64,000 bases of DNA, taken from assembly GCA_022821545.1 (NCBI GenBank), contig JAJEDJ010000050.1, positions 62,001-126,000 of the forward strand, given 5' to 3'. Made by a program: the position numbers and the translations under genes. Positions 53,155-61,910 of the stretch are shown here, one piece after another; within the stretch, counting starts at the first letter, position 1; every line of letters begins with the position of its first letter. The notes under the pieces are model-generated. The model ran no database searches. It saw nothing but the letters and a program-made list of their open reading frames with translations, and was not told the origin of the DNA. This DNA is from Caldilineaceae bacterium. GTDB lineage: Bacteria > Chloroflexota > Anaerolineae > Caldilineales > Caldilineaceae.

Positions 53155-53315
53155 CTCTCTTTGCGCCTTCAGACGATGCCCAAAATTCCCGCCGGGATTA
53201 TTCCTGCCTGTTGCGAAATCTTCGCCTAATGGCAACAGAAATCTCATCTCAGCGTACTAAGCTGGTAGGAGCGGCGCGAATTTCACCCAAGCGAAAGAGA
53301 TTCAAGGAGTAAACA

Positions 53316-56300
53316 ATGACCAATTCATGCAGTGCCCAGCCCGGCGCGTCCATACGCGGTAAGGCGTACTGGACGGAGACCGGGCCAAAGCCGAGAAAAG
53401 TAAAGCTGCTGGTCGGACTACTGCTGCTGACTGCACTGCTCGCCAGTGCCTGCCAGGGAATTACACCTCCTTCGGCCAGTCCGGCCGCGACGACCGATTC
53501 GAGCGCTGAGCAGGCGGAGGCCCCGGCAGAGGAGACCGAACAGGCGCAGGCCTTTCTGGACCTTGACAGCGAAACATTGGACATGAACGCGCCGATTGCC
53601 CTGGACCCGAGCATACGCAAGGCGCAATTGGAAAACGGCCTGACCTACTACATTCGGCACAATACCGAGCCGGCGAACCGGGCTACACTGATGCTGGTGA
53701 TCAACGCCGGCTCCCTGCAGGAGGACGAGGACCAGCTGGGGTTGGCCCACTTTGTCGAGCACATGATGTTCAACGGCACCGAGCGCTTTCCCAAGCAGGC
53801 GTTGATCGACTATTTCGAGACCGTCGGCATGTCGTTCGGGCCGGACGTGAACGCCTATACATCTTTCGACGAAACAGTCTATTTCCTGGAATTCCCCACC
53901 GATGACGAGGAGATTATCGGCACGACTTTCCAGGTGGCGGAGGACTGGGCCAGCCGCGCCGCGATTTCCGATGAAGAAGTGGAAGGCGAACGCGGCGTCA
54001 TTCTGGAAGAGGAACGCCTGCGGGACCAGAACGCAAGCGGCAGGTTGAACAAACAGCTGTTCCCGCTGCTGCTGGGTGAGTCCCGTTACACTGACCGGAT
54101 GCCGATCGGTGACATGGAGATCGTCCGGAACACGCCGGGCGAAACGCTGCGCCGCTTTTACCATGACTGGTACAGGCCCGATCTCATGGCGGTCATTGTC
54201 GTGGGCGACATCGACGTCGACGACGTAGAGGCGAGAATCAAAGAGCATTTCGGGCCGCTGACCGCGCCGGATACCGTCCGGCCCAGGGACACCTATTCCC
54301 TTCCCGACTACGATGACACAGGCTATCTGATTCTCACCGATCCCGAGTTTCCCGTCACGATAGCCCAGATCATCTACCGGCAGGCCGCCCCGGCTCTGGA
54401 CTCGGCCGCCGTCTATCGAGACCGCCTGATCGGCAATCTCTTCTACAAGATGCTCAATTTCCGGCTCGACGACCTCACCAGGGAAGCGGACTCACCGTTC
54501 CTTGGCGCTTTCGTGAGCGAGGGCCAGCTGGTACGCGGCAACAACTACCAGGTGGTCGGCGTGCAGGTGCGCCAGGGCGAGGCCCTTTCCAGCCTGGACG
54601 CCGCCCTTACGGAGGTTGAGCGCGTACGCCGTTACGGCTTTACGGCCGCCGAAGTGGAGCGGGCCAAGTCGGAGATCCTGAACACATACGAACGGCTCTA
54701 CAACGATCGCAAAAACCTGCGCAACCACTCTCTTGCCAGCGAATACAGCCGCAACTACCTGGAGAACGAGACAGTCCCCGGCATTGAAGTGGAGTTCAAA
54801 CTGGTGGACCGTCTTCTGCAAGGGATCAGCCGCGACGATGTCAACCAGAGGGCGGAACTCTATGTCGGCGGCAGTAACCGCTCAGTCTTCGTCGTCGGGC
54901 CGGAGCGGGACGCCGACAGCCTGCCCAACGAGGATGAGCTGGCCGCCGTGATTTCAGACCTTCAGACCAAGCAGGTAGACCCCTACCAGGACATCGAGGC
55001 GGTCACGGCCCTGCTGACCGAGATCCCGGAACCGGTGGAGATCATCTCCCGTCACACGGACGCGACATTCGACATTACCGACCTGACGCTGGCAAACGGC
55101 GCCAGAGTCATTCTCAAACCGACGACCTTCAAGGAAGAGGAGATCCTCTTCAGCGCAACCAGCCCCGGAGGCTCCTCCCTCGTCAGCGATGAAGACTATC
55201 CAGAAGCCGACTTCATCGACAGTATAGTCAGCCAGAGCGCGGTCGGCGACGTGAGTTACGCCGCGCTGCAGAGGCTTCTGGCCGACAAGTCGGTGTCGGT
55301 CGCCCCGTTTATCGGCGAGCTGGAAGAAGGGTTCCACGGCCATTCCGGCCAGGAATTCATCGAGACCCTGTTTCAGCTGGTCTACCTGTACGGCACGCAG
55401 CCAAATGCAGATGACGACGCCTTCGCTACCCTCAAGGACCAGTACACAGAGTCTCTGCGCAACCGCGAACTGGACCCGCGCAGCGCCTGGACGGACGCCT
55501 ATATCCAAGCCCGCTACGGCGATTCGATTCGGCGCAATGTCCCCTCGCTGGAGGTAATCGATTCGCTCGATCTGGAGCGGGCCTTTGCCATTTACCAGGA
55601 GCGTTTTGCCGACTTCAGCGACTTTACCTTCATCTTTGTGGGCAACTTCGATCTCGAGCAGATGGTCGACTGGTCGCAGAGATACCTGGGCAATCTGCCC
55701 TCCCTGGACCGCGCCGAAACCTGGTTGGACGTAGCTCCGGATCCGCCCGCGGGCGTAATCGAGGTTCCTGTCTATAAAGGGCAGGACGAGCAGAGCCTGA
55801 CGACATTACTCTTCACGGGACCCGGCGAAGATTCACTGGACAATCGACTCCACCTGCGCATGCTGGAGATGATTCTCGATATCCTCATGCGTGAAGAGTT
55901 GCGGGAGGAATTGGGCGGTGTCTATGCCTACAGCGCCACTTCTTCGATGGAGCCGGACCCGGACAGCCTGTACCGAATCTCCCTCACTTTTGGCAGTGAC
56001 CCGGCTCGGGTGGAGGAGTTGGTAGATGCCCTGTTTGGGCTGATTTCAGATGTGCAGGCGGATGGCCCCAGAGAAGATCTGCTGGAAAAAGCCAGGGCCC
56101 AGATCGTTCGCCAGCGCGAGGAACAGCTGGAACAGAACAACTACTGGTTGCGTGTCCTGGAGTATTGGGCTGCCGAGGATGATGTCGACCTGACTAACTT
56201 CGTCGACCTGGAGGTGGTGGAGAGCCGCACCGACGCCGTTACTGCTGCGGAAGTTCAGGCTTTGGCAGTAGATTTCCTGCCGCTGGACCGCTATATTCTG

Positions 56301-56333
56301 GTGTCGCTGTATCCCGAGGACTTTGAGGAGTAG
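53316..56333 (+). CDS. M16 (insulinase-family) zinc metallopeptidase, lipoprotein
   Basis: A 1005-residue two-half M16 peptidase. The inverted zinc motif HFVEH is at residues 145-149 and the downstream Glu lies in EEVEGERGVILEEER. The second half (from about 545) has the peptidase fold without the zinc motif, as in pitrilysin/PqqL-type proteases. A hydrophobic signal (30-45) ends in a lipobox LASAC with Cys46, so it is exported and lipid-anchored; a low-complexity Ala/Glu stretch (50-80) follows. AAGGAG precedes ATG 53316. The 28 residues before the signal are longer than usual. Monocistronic, with a strong terminator behind it. Confidence 0.9.
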   Translation: MTNSCSAQPGASIRGKAYWTETGPKPRKVKLLVGLLLLTALLASACQGITPPSASPAATTDSSAEQAEAPAEETEQAQAFLDLDSETLDMNAPIALDPSIRKAQLENGLTYYIRHNTEPANRATLMLVINAGSLQEDEDQLGLAHFVEHMMFNGTERFPKQALIDYFETVGMSFGPDVNAYTSFDETVYFLEFPTDDEEIIGTTFQVAEDWASRAAISDEEVEGERGVILEEERLRDQNASGRLNKQLFPLLLGESRYTDRMPIGDMEIVRNTPGETLRRFYHDWYRPDLMAVIVVGDIDVDDVEARIKEHFGPLTAPDTVRPRDTYSLPDYDDTGYLILTDPEFPVTIAQIIYRQAAPALDSAAVYRDRLIGNLFYKMLNFRLDDLTREADSPFLGAFVSEGQLVRGNNYQVVGVQVRQGEALSSLDAALTEVERVRRYGFTAAEVERAKSEILNTYERLYNDRKNLRNHSLASEYSRNYLENETVPGIEVEFKLVDRLLQGISRDDVNQRAELYVGGSNRSVFVVGPERDADSLPNEDELAAVISDLQTKQVDPYQDIEAVTALLTEIPEPVEIISRHTDATFDITDLTLANGARVILKPTTFKEEEILFSATSPGGSSLVSDEDYPEADFIDSIVSQSAVGDVSYAALQRLLADKSVSVAPFIGELEEGFHGHSGQEFIETLFQLVYLYGTQPNADDDAFATLKDQYTESLRNRELDPRSAWTDAYIQARYGDSIRRNVPSLEVIDSLDLERAFAIYQERFADFSDFTFIFVGNFDLEQMVDWSQRYLGNLPSLDRAETWLDVAPDPPAGVIEVPVYKGQDEQSLTTLLFTGPGEDSLDNRLHLRMLEMILDILMREELREELGGVYAYSATSSMEPDPDSLYRISLTFGSDPARVEELVDALFGLISDVQADGPREDLLEKARAQIVRQREEQLEQNNYWLRVLEYWAAEDDVDLTNFVDLEVVESRTDAVTAAEVQALAVDFLPLDRYILVSLYPEDFEE

Positions 56334-56353
56334 GCAAGGCCGGGAAATAAACG

Positions 56354-56394
56354 AAAGAGCGGGCAGTTGAAGAATAACTGCCCGCTCTTTTCTT
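56354..56394. terminator. bidirectional intrinsic terminator
   Basis: A perfect 15-base-pair stem, AAAGAGCGGGCAGTT / AACTGCCCGCTCTTT (56354-56368, 56376-56390), with a seven-base loop and a T-rich tail (TCTTTC). The A-rich opposite end lets it serve the convergent minus-strand gene too. Confidence 0.9.
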
Positions 56395-56418
56395 TCTGAA
56401 ATCAGATCGGAAGCTGTC

Positions 56419-56616
56419 TCAGTGACCGTAGAAATGTTCTGTCGGATCGATAACGGAGTCCTGCCAGTCCAGGTAGCGGGCCGCCTCTTCCAGGGTGGCT
56501 GCCTTGCCGTCGTCGACCAGTTGCTGCAGCGTTGCCTTCTGTGTTTCAGTCAGCTGGTCGGCCTGTAAAGCCAGCAGCCAGCTGCTGAACTCCTCCTTTT
56601 CGTCTATCCGAGCCAT
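56419..56616 (-). CDS. small acidic protein of unknown function
   Basis: A 65-residue predicted-helical protein (SSWLLALQADQLTETQKATLQQL, then EEAARYLDWQDSVI). It has no signal or metal motif. GGAGACAG precedes the ATG. It lies 36 bases downstream of the 103-residue gene on the same strand and ends at the shared terminator. The composition and the coding-like start support a real gene. Confidence 0.6.
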   Translation of the reverse strand: MARIDEKEEFSSWLLALQADQLTETQKATLQQLVDDGKAATLEEAARYLDWQDSVIDPTEHFYGH

Positions 56617-56652
56617 CGAACTGTCTCCTCTCTCGCCGGTCCAAGCGTCGCG

Positions 56653-56964
56653 TCAAATCGTAAAGGCGACGTCGCTGCCATCTTCAAAATAGAGCTGTAA
56701 GTGGAGAGCGTTGAGCCTGAAATGGCTCATGCCCAGGCAAGCCCGTTCTGCCTGCGTGCGCTCTGCAGAAGCCTTCGCCCAGCGGCTGTCACGGCCTTTG
56801 TGTTCCAGCTGCAAATAACTTCCGTCCTCAAAGAAGAGAACGGCCTGGTTGAACTCCGCGTTGGCCACGTAACGGACGGCATGGGCGGCCGCGCTTTGCG
56901 CCTGGGAAAACGAATTCAGTTCGATCTGGAGAGAACTGTCGGCGCCGGTTGTTCCTCTTTCCAT
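56653..56964 (-). CDS. hypothetical protein, 103 residues
   Basis: A small protein with no assigned family. After MERGTTGADSSLQIELNSF come a beta-rich stretch, FNQAVLFFEDGSYLQLEHKG, and a near-repeat LHLQLYFEDGSDVAFTI near the end; the two EDGS segments suggest an internal duplication. AGGA lies five bases before ATG 56964. It is probably co-transcribed with the 65-residue gene. Confidence 0.55.
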   Translation of the reverse strand: MERGTTGADSSLQIELNSFSQAQSAAAHAVRYVANAEFNQAVLFFEDGSYLQLEHKGRDSRWAKASAERTQAERACLGMSHFRLNALHLQLYFEDGSDVAFTI

Positions 56965-57043
56965 GCGGCATCCTTTGCGCCGGCCTGAGCAGTGGCTTTT
57001 CGCCATGGGGGCCGGCGCCATTGGGCTTTCTTGCTTTGGCCCA

Positions 57044-57069
57044 TGGCAAGACTATATGGCAAGACTATA
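57044..57069 (+). repeat. 13-base tandem repeat in a divergent promoter region
   Basis: TGGCAAGACTATA is repeated exactly twice in a row (57044-57056, 57057-57069). Each copy ends in TATA and may duplicate a -10 element for the gene at 57200. Confidence 0.8.
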
Positions 57070-57199
57070 CAGCAGCGGCCGCGATCATGCAAGGGATGCC
57101 TGCCGGTGCGCCGCTGCAGATTTTCTGGACGGCTTCGTGTGTGCTACCATGGCAGCAATACCGAACGGGCGGATCAGATCCTTCTAATGGAGTTGTGCT

Positions 57200-57541
57200 A
57201 TGAAAAAGCTGCTTAAGTTTCTCTTCTTCGTCGGCTTTGCCGCAGGCGTTGTGTATGTCATAAAGCAGGTCCTGGGAGGAGAGCAGTCGGAGGGCGCAGG
57301 CAGCGGTGTTCTGCCGGAAACGCCGGTGACGCCCTTGGAAGACGCGCCGCTGGGCGGCGAAATAAGTCCGCAGCTGCTGGATATACTGGTTGACCCTGAG
57401 GATAAGGGAAAGCTTCAGCTGATGGACGACAACAGATTTCTGCTTAATCCCCGCAATGGTTACCGCTATCCGATTCGCAACGGCATCCCGGTGATGCTTA
57501 TCGAAGAGGGTAAGAAGTACCAGGACACGAGTCTCATTTGA
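57200..57541 (+). CDS. Trm112-like (UPF0434) domain protein with membrane anchor
   Basis: A 113-residue protein. An N-terminal hydrophobic helix (residues 5-26) precedes an Ala/Pro/Glu linker and a Trm112p-like domain: ISPQLLDILVDPEDKGKLQLM, LLNPRNGYRYPIRNGIPVMLIEEG. The zinc cysteines found in some Trm112 proteins are absent, as in UPF0434. A membrane anchor is unusual for this small domain, which is normally cytoplasmic. Its stop overlaps the end of the convergent histidine kinase gene by 8 bases. Confidence 0.78.
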   Translation: MKKLLKFLFFVGFAAGVVYVIKQVLGGEQSEGAGSGVLPETPVTPLEDAPLGGEISPQLLDILVDPEDKGKLQLMDDNRFLLNPRNGYRYPIRNGIPVMLIEEGKKYQDTSLI

Positions 57542-59261
57542 GAGAATCAGGGACCGGTGCGTCCGCCTGGCTGCCTGCCGGTTCTTTGGGGATCGCCAGC
57601 GTGAAGGTTGCGCCGTCTCCGCTTTCCACGCCTACTTTGCCGCTGTGCGCTTCCACTGCGCTCTTGACTATCGCAAGACCCAGTCCGGCTCCTGGAACCC
57701 GTTCGCTCAATTCACCGCGATAGAAGCGCTCGAAGATCAGTTCCCGGTCTGCCTGCTGTATTCCCGGCCCCGTGTCGGCAACTGACAGCAGGATCGCATC
57801 TTCATCTTCGGTTGCGGCAAGTTCTACGGCGCCGCCGGGCGGCGTGAATTTGAGCGCGTTGTCCAGCAGATTCGCCAGTGCCATCCCCAGGCTCGCCCTG
57901 TCACAACAGATCCTGTCGAGGCCGTCCTCCATGGACAGGCGCAGTGCGATCTGCTTCGCCGCGGCCGTCGACCGAAACGGGGCCAGCGCTTCTTCCAGCA
58001 GCCCCTCGAGGTCGTGGCGTGAGATATCCAGGGCCGCCACCCCGCCTTCAAGACGCGACAGGTCCAGCAGGTGTCCGGTAATCCACTGCAGCCGCTCCAG
58101 CTGCCGCTGGCTTTCACCAAGGAACTCGGCGCGCGTTTCCGGTTTGCCTCCGGCCTGACCCTGCAGGATCTCGATGAACTGGCGCAGTGCTGTCAGCGGG
58201 GTACGCAGTTCGTGTGAGGCGTCGGCAATGAAACGGCGCAGCGCATCGCGTTCCGCGGCCAGGTCCGCGAAAGTGGCTTGAAGCCTTGCTGCCATGCGGT
58301 TGAAGCGTCGCGAGAGGTCGCCGATCTCTCCAACCGATTCCGGAGCCCGCACGGCCAGGTCCCCCTCCTCCATCTGCTGCGTGGCGCTTGCCAGTGCCAT
58401 CAAGGGGGCTGTGAGCGTCCGGCTCATCAGAAATCCCAGCAGCACGGCCACGAGGATGGCGCCCAGCCCTGCCACCATCAGGGATCGACGGATTGCGAGC
58501 AGCGGCTCAGCAAAAAAAGGGTACCTGTTTGTCATCTGCACGTAGCCAACGACCTGGTCGTCCTGGTGGACCGGAACAGTGACTTGAGGCCCTTCCGAAG
58601 GGGGAGGAACTGCCTCTGGCGCATAGCCGAAAACGATCCGCCAGATTCGGGGCGACGTCCGGTTATCGGGTGTTCCGGCGCCACTCTGCGCCGCGTCCGT
58701 GTCGTCGGCGGAAGCGCCTGCAGGATCAACGATGACTAACCTGTCGCCCATAAAGCCAGGCCGCCTCTCGAGGGACAGTGCGGCCCCCTCTTCAATCAGA
58801 GGGTCGCTCTCATCGACGTCCATTGCGACCATCCCCCGCGGGTGACCTGGGCCTGAAACGACGATCACAGGGCTGATCAGCCCCTTCTGCCAGTCCTCTT
58901 TGCCGCTGCGGGATAGTTCACTGAGCAGGCGCATTACTGCCTGGCTCGAATCCAGTGGCGTCAGGCGCATTTGGGAATAGGCGACCGGCCGCCTGTCCCT
59001 GTCGAGAATTCTCAGTTCGGTGTTGGTGAGAAAACCGGACGTTATCGCCAGTTGTTGCAGACGGGGGCCCTGGTTTGGCCGTGCCAGGAGTGGCCGCGCC
59101 ATGCGGGCTACCGCCTCGGCATTGAGAATTAGCGTCTCATATTCACGGGCGGCCATGTACCTGGTGAGGAGACTGAGGGCAACGACCCCAATCAACAGGA
59201 TCGTCAGCAGAGTCAAAGCGGTATAGCTGATAATCAGACGCCAGCGAATCGAGTGCAACAT
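57534..59261 (-). CDS. two-component sensor histidine kinase
   Basis: A 575-residue kinase. Transmembrane helices at about 12-34 and 262-285 flank an extracytoplasmic sensor of some 225 residues; then HAMP, the dimerisation block with phospho-acceptor His (ADASHELRTPLTALRQF) and the ATPase domain (LANLLDNALKFTPPGG, VADTGPGI, GAGLGLAIV). It is the last gene of the response regulator - PDZ - kinase operon, separated from the PDZ gene by a 207-base region with a 14-base-pair hairpin. Confidence 0.9.
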   Translation of the reverse strand: MLHSIRWRLIISYTALTLLTILLIGVVALSLLTRYMAAREYETLILNAEAVARMARPLLARPNQGPRLQQLAITSGFLTNTELRILDRDRRPVAYSQMRLTPLDSSQAVMRLLSELSRSGKEDWQKGLISPVIVVSGPGHPRGMVAMDVDESDPLIEEGAALSLERRPGFMGDRLVIVDPAGASADDTDAAQSGAGTPDNRTSPRIWRIVFGYAPEAVPPPSEGPQVTVPVHQDDQVVGYVQMTNRYPFFAEPLLAIRRSLMVAGLGAILVAVLLGFLMSRTLTAPLMALASATQQMEEGDLAVRAPESVGEIGDLSRRFNRMAARLQATFADLAAERDALRRFIADASHELRTPLTALRQFIEILQGQAGGKPETRAEFLGESQRQLERLQWITGHLLDLSRLEGGVAALDISRHDLEGLLEEALAPFRSTAAAKQIALRLSMEDGLDRICCDRASLGMALANLLDNALKFTPPGGAVELAATEDEDAILLSVADTGPGIQQADRELIFERFYRGELSERVPGAGLGLAIVKSAVEAHSGKVGVESGDGATFTLAIPKEPAGSQADAPVPDSLK

Positions 59262-59340
59262 TCGCGTCCCTCTACGCCTTCAAAGGACGCGCCGTGAACT
59301 CTCGACGCCTCCTTTGCGGCAATGGTGCGGCTTGAGGATG

Positions 59341-59376
59341 CCCACTCTGCGGTCAACCGCTCGACCGCAGAGTGGG
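59341..59376 (-). other. 14-base-pair perfect hairpin between PDZ and kinase genes
   Basis: CCCACTCTGCGGTC / GACCGCAGAGTGGG (59341-59354, 59363-59376) around an eight-base loop. No T run follows in either direction, so it is not a standard terminator; it may stabilise, process or attenuate the operon mRNA. Confidence 0.75.
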
Positions 59377-59468
59377 GTGAGTTATGGCTGCGCCGGCCTC
59401 CGGGGCGGTAGCACGCCCTTGTGCTGTCCCGTCTCGCCGGCGCTGGCCGCAATCGGGTTGGCAGTGGT

Positions 59469-60755
59469 CTAGGAGCTGCTCTGCGACTCCTGGGCGCTCT
59501 GCTGCTCTTCGCCGCTCTGCTGCTCTTCGCCGCTCTGTTGCTCTTTGTAAGTCTCGTCCTCCATCTCCTTCATCTGCATACGGAGGGATTCCAGCGGCAT
59601 GATGGCGACACCCAGGTAGGCTTTGTCGTCGTCGTCGGGGTGTGCCCCAAGGGTCACTGTTGCCGCAACTGTTTCACCGTCGCGATTCACTGTGATGCTC
59701 ACCTCGTCGCCTGGGCTGTAACTTGCCAGGGCTTCCACCAAATCCCCCATGTTGGAGATTTCGGTTTCGCCAACTGCGGTGATTGCATCGCCTCTCTGGA
59801 GTTCGGCAGCGGCTGCCGGCCCTTCCTCCTGCACGCCCATCACCAGGGCGCCGTCAGGCACGTCTCCCAAGAAGAAGCGTCCGCCCTGCGGGAACGCGAA
59901 GCCAAAACGGTTGCCGCGTTGCTGGCGGCCATTGTGATCAGTGCCGTGCGCGTGGGGCCGGAACTGCTCCGCCGGCGCAATGCGAACGCCGAAGAACGCC
60001 TTTTCTCCGTCATCGGGATGTGAGCCGAGGGTCACGTTCAGCTCAACCGTCTCGCCGTCCCGATCAACCGTCAACGCGACGTCGTCTCCGGGGCTGAGAG
60101 CGGCGGCAGCGCCGGCCAGGTCGCCCATTCCCATAATCTCGGTCTCGCCCACGGAAGTAATTGTGTCGCCGGCCATCAGTCCTGCCGTCGCGGCCGGGCT
60201 CTCTTCCAATACCTCCATTACGACAGCGCCCTCACCAACATCTTTGGGGCTTCCGTCCATGCCCTTGAACTGCTCCATCGAGGGCATACGACCGAAGCTG
60301 CGCATTGCAGCGAATCGCCCGCGCCGGGTCTTCATCCCGCGGATACCCGGCCCATCCGGCGCCACGCCAAGCAGCGGGTAACCGTCGACGTCGGCCAGGG
60401 TGGCGGTCAGCGTAAGCGCCTCGTCCCCGCGCTTGACCGTAAGTTCCAGAATGTCGCCCGGGTCCTGCATCAGGATAACGTGCTTCAGCTCGGCTGCCGT
60501 ATTGACCATGTCACCGTCGATTGCCAGCAGGATGTCGCCGCGCATCAGGCCGGCCTCGGAAGCCGGCGTCTCCTCTCCAACGGCTACGATCAGAACGCCG
60601 GGCTCCGGTTTGACGCGTTCTGTCATTGACTGAGCCGATGCGGTCCCTCCAAAGGCCAGTAGTCCAAGCAGGGCCGCCGAGATCACGAGCCAAAACCTTC
60701 GATTGGCCGCTCTTTGCCATGTCCGCTCCCTGGTCGTTAGTCTGGGTTGTCTCAT
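59469..60755 (-). CDS. exported protein with three PDZ domains
   Basis: A 428-residue protein with a signal peptide (core LVISAALLGLLAFGGTASAQ, about residues 23-42). Three PDZ domains follow (near 45-140, 165-265, 285-395), each with ETPASEAGLMRGDILLAI- or EESPAATAGLMAGDTITSV-like loops. No protease domain is present, so it is not a DegP or CtpA enzyme. The tail has repeats of EEQQSG. Placed between a response regulator and a kinase, it may act as a periplasmic or extracellular binding subunit for signal sensing, which is an inference. Confidence 0.8.
   Translation of the reverse strand: MRQPRLTTRERTWQRAANRRFWLVISAALLGLLAFGGTASAQSMTERVKPEPGVLIVAVGEETPASEAGLMRGDILLAIDGDMVNTAAELKHVILMQDPGDILELTVKRGDEALTLTATLADVDGYPLLGVAPDGPGIRGMKTRRGRFAAMRSFGRMPSMEQFKGMDGSPKDVGEGAVVMEVLEESPAATAGLMAGDTITSVGETEIMGMGDLAGAAAALSPGDDVALTVDRDGETVELNVTLGSHPDDGEKAFFGVRIAPAEQFRPHAHGTDHNGRQQRGNRFGFAFPQGGRFFLGDVPDGALVMGVQEEGPAAAAELQRGDAITAVGETEISNMGDLVEALASYSPGDEVSITVNRDGETVAATVTLGAHPDDDDKAYLGVAIMPLESLRMQMKEMEDETYKEQQSGEEQQSGEEQQSAQESQSSS
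59496..59545 (-). repeat. 18-base tandem repeats encoding EEQQSG
   Basis: Two full 18-base units (59496-59513, 59514-59531) and a partial third (to 59545) encode the hexapeptide EEQQSG near the end of the PDZ protein. Confidence 0.85.
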
Positions 60756-60851
60756 CTCTGGTTCCTTTCAATGTGCTTTGCATCGCGAGTCCATCACTGA
60801 CTACGCTCTCAGTGTAGTGGATGGAATTGAAAGGACGGTTGCCTTTGGATT

Positions 60852-60876
60852 AAGTTTTCACAACAAATGAAAACTT
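60852..60876. promoter_or_regulatory. AT-rich palindrome between response regulator and PDZ genes
   Basis: AAGTTTTCA / TGAAAACTT (60852-60860, 60868-60876) around a seven-base spacer, in an otherwise GC-rich region. It could be an operator for the upstream regulator or a weak hairpin. Confidence 0.5.
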
Positions 60877-60903
60877 TGCCCAGGCATGATTTCCCCGCGG
60901 ATG

Positions 60904-61605
60904 TCAGCCCTGGAACTTGTAACCAAACCCGCGTACGGTCACAAGTCTTGCGGGATTGGCCGCATCGCGTTCAATCTTCTGGCGCAGATGACGGATATGA
61001 ACGTCCACGGTACGGTCGCTGTTGACGTCGCTTTCGTAGCCCCACACGGCCTCCACAAGACCGCTGCGGCTGACCGGCACATTGGGCCTGGCCGACAGGT
61101 AGCGGAGCAGCCGGAATTCGGTAGGCGTAAGTTCGACGGCTTCCCCGTCCAGCCGTACTTCCAACCGCGTCACATCGATTTCGAGACCCTCAAAGCGTTG
61201 AACCTGCTCTGACGACGGAGCCGCCAGGTCACCGTAGGCCCGGCGCAACAGGGCCCGGATCCGGGATATCAGCTCTCGCAGCCCATAGGGCTTGACCATG
61301 TAATCGTCTGCTCCCAGCTCCAGGCCGAGCACTTTGTCGAGTTCCTCATCCCTCGCAGTCAACATCAGGATAGGTTGGCGGTGGTTTTGGGAACGGAGCG
61401 CACGGCAGACGTCATAGCCGCTCATATCCGGCAGGCGCAGGTCCAGCGTAATCAGATCGGGCTGTTGCCTTCCCGTAATCTCAATGGCCTGCGCCCCCGT
61501 CTTGGCCCAGTAGACATCAAACCCTTCCTCCTTCAGGGCGTACTCCAACCCCCTGGCAACGGCCGGTTCGTCCTCCACAATCAATACCCGTTCCCGTTTC
61601 ATCAT
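60904..61605 (-). CDS. OmpR-type response regulator
   Basis: A 233-residue regulator. The receiver has the acidic pair (E11, D12), phospho-acceptor D55 in LITLDLRLPDMSGYD, LTARDEELD and the Lys in MVKPYGL. The C-terminal winged helix (VRLDGEAVELTPTEFRLLRYL, VWGYESDVNSDRTVDVHIRHLRQKIE, TVRGFGYKFQG) binds DNA. It is the first gene of the operon; the cognate kinase is two genes downstream. Confidence 0.93.
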   Translation of the reverse strand: MMKRERVLIVEDEPAVARGLEYALKEEGFDVYWAKTGAQAIEITGRQQPDLITLDLRLPDMSGYDVCRALRSQNHRQPILMLTARDEELDKVLGLELGADDYMVKPYGLRELISRIRALLRRAYGDLAAPSSEQVQRFEGLEIDVTRLEVRLDGEAVELTPTEFRLLRYLSARPNVPVSRSGLVEAVWGYESDVNSDRTVDVHIRHLRQKIERDAANPARLVTVRGFGYKFQG

Positions 61606-61910
61606 CCGATCTCCTGGGCTTGCCGGTGTTTCTGTCTACTGCTTCCACACCCTGTTTCGCAAAAATGGCGCGCTTTCATTGGACTGGAATTTTGGGCTCC
61701 TGCCCGCTGTCGGTGTACAATGAGCCGCTGTAGTATACCTATCAAATGCAGGCTTTGCTACAAGGGAAGTGGACGGTTCGCCCCCAACGCGCGCGCAGAC
61801 CGTCACGGTTCGCAGCAGTTCAGGCCCCCGACCTTCGTGACCTTTTTCAAATGGACCGGCCGGCCGAACTACCTTGAGCAGCCGCCGAAGTTGAGAAGGA
61901 AAAGTAAGCA
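61606..61910. other. divergent region between response regulator and rplI
   Basis: About 305 bases with no gene. It holds the rplI promoter and an unassigned TAGTATACC element near 61731-61739. Nothing coding is evident. Confidence 0.6.
61692..61721 (+). promoter_or_regulatory. candidate rplI promoter
   Basis: TTGGGC (61692-61697), 18 bases, TACAAT (61716-61721), leaving a leader of about 180 bases, long enough for autogenous control. Confidence 0.5.

Larger units (their letters stand above)
52909..53315. other. divergent intergenic region between reductase and M16 peptidase
   Basis: About 407 bases with no gene. It contains one promoter in each direction, a polypyrimidine stretch (53050-53096, nearly all C/T on the plus strand) and two 16-base tandem repeats. 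Nothing coding is seen. Confidence 0.7.
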
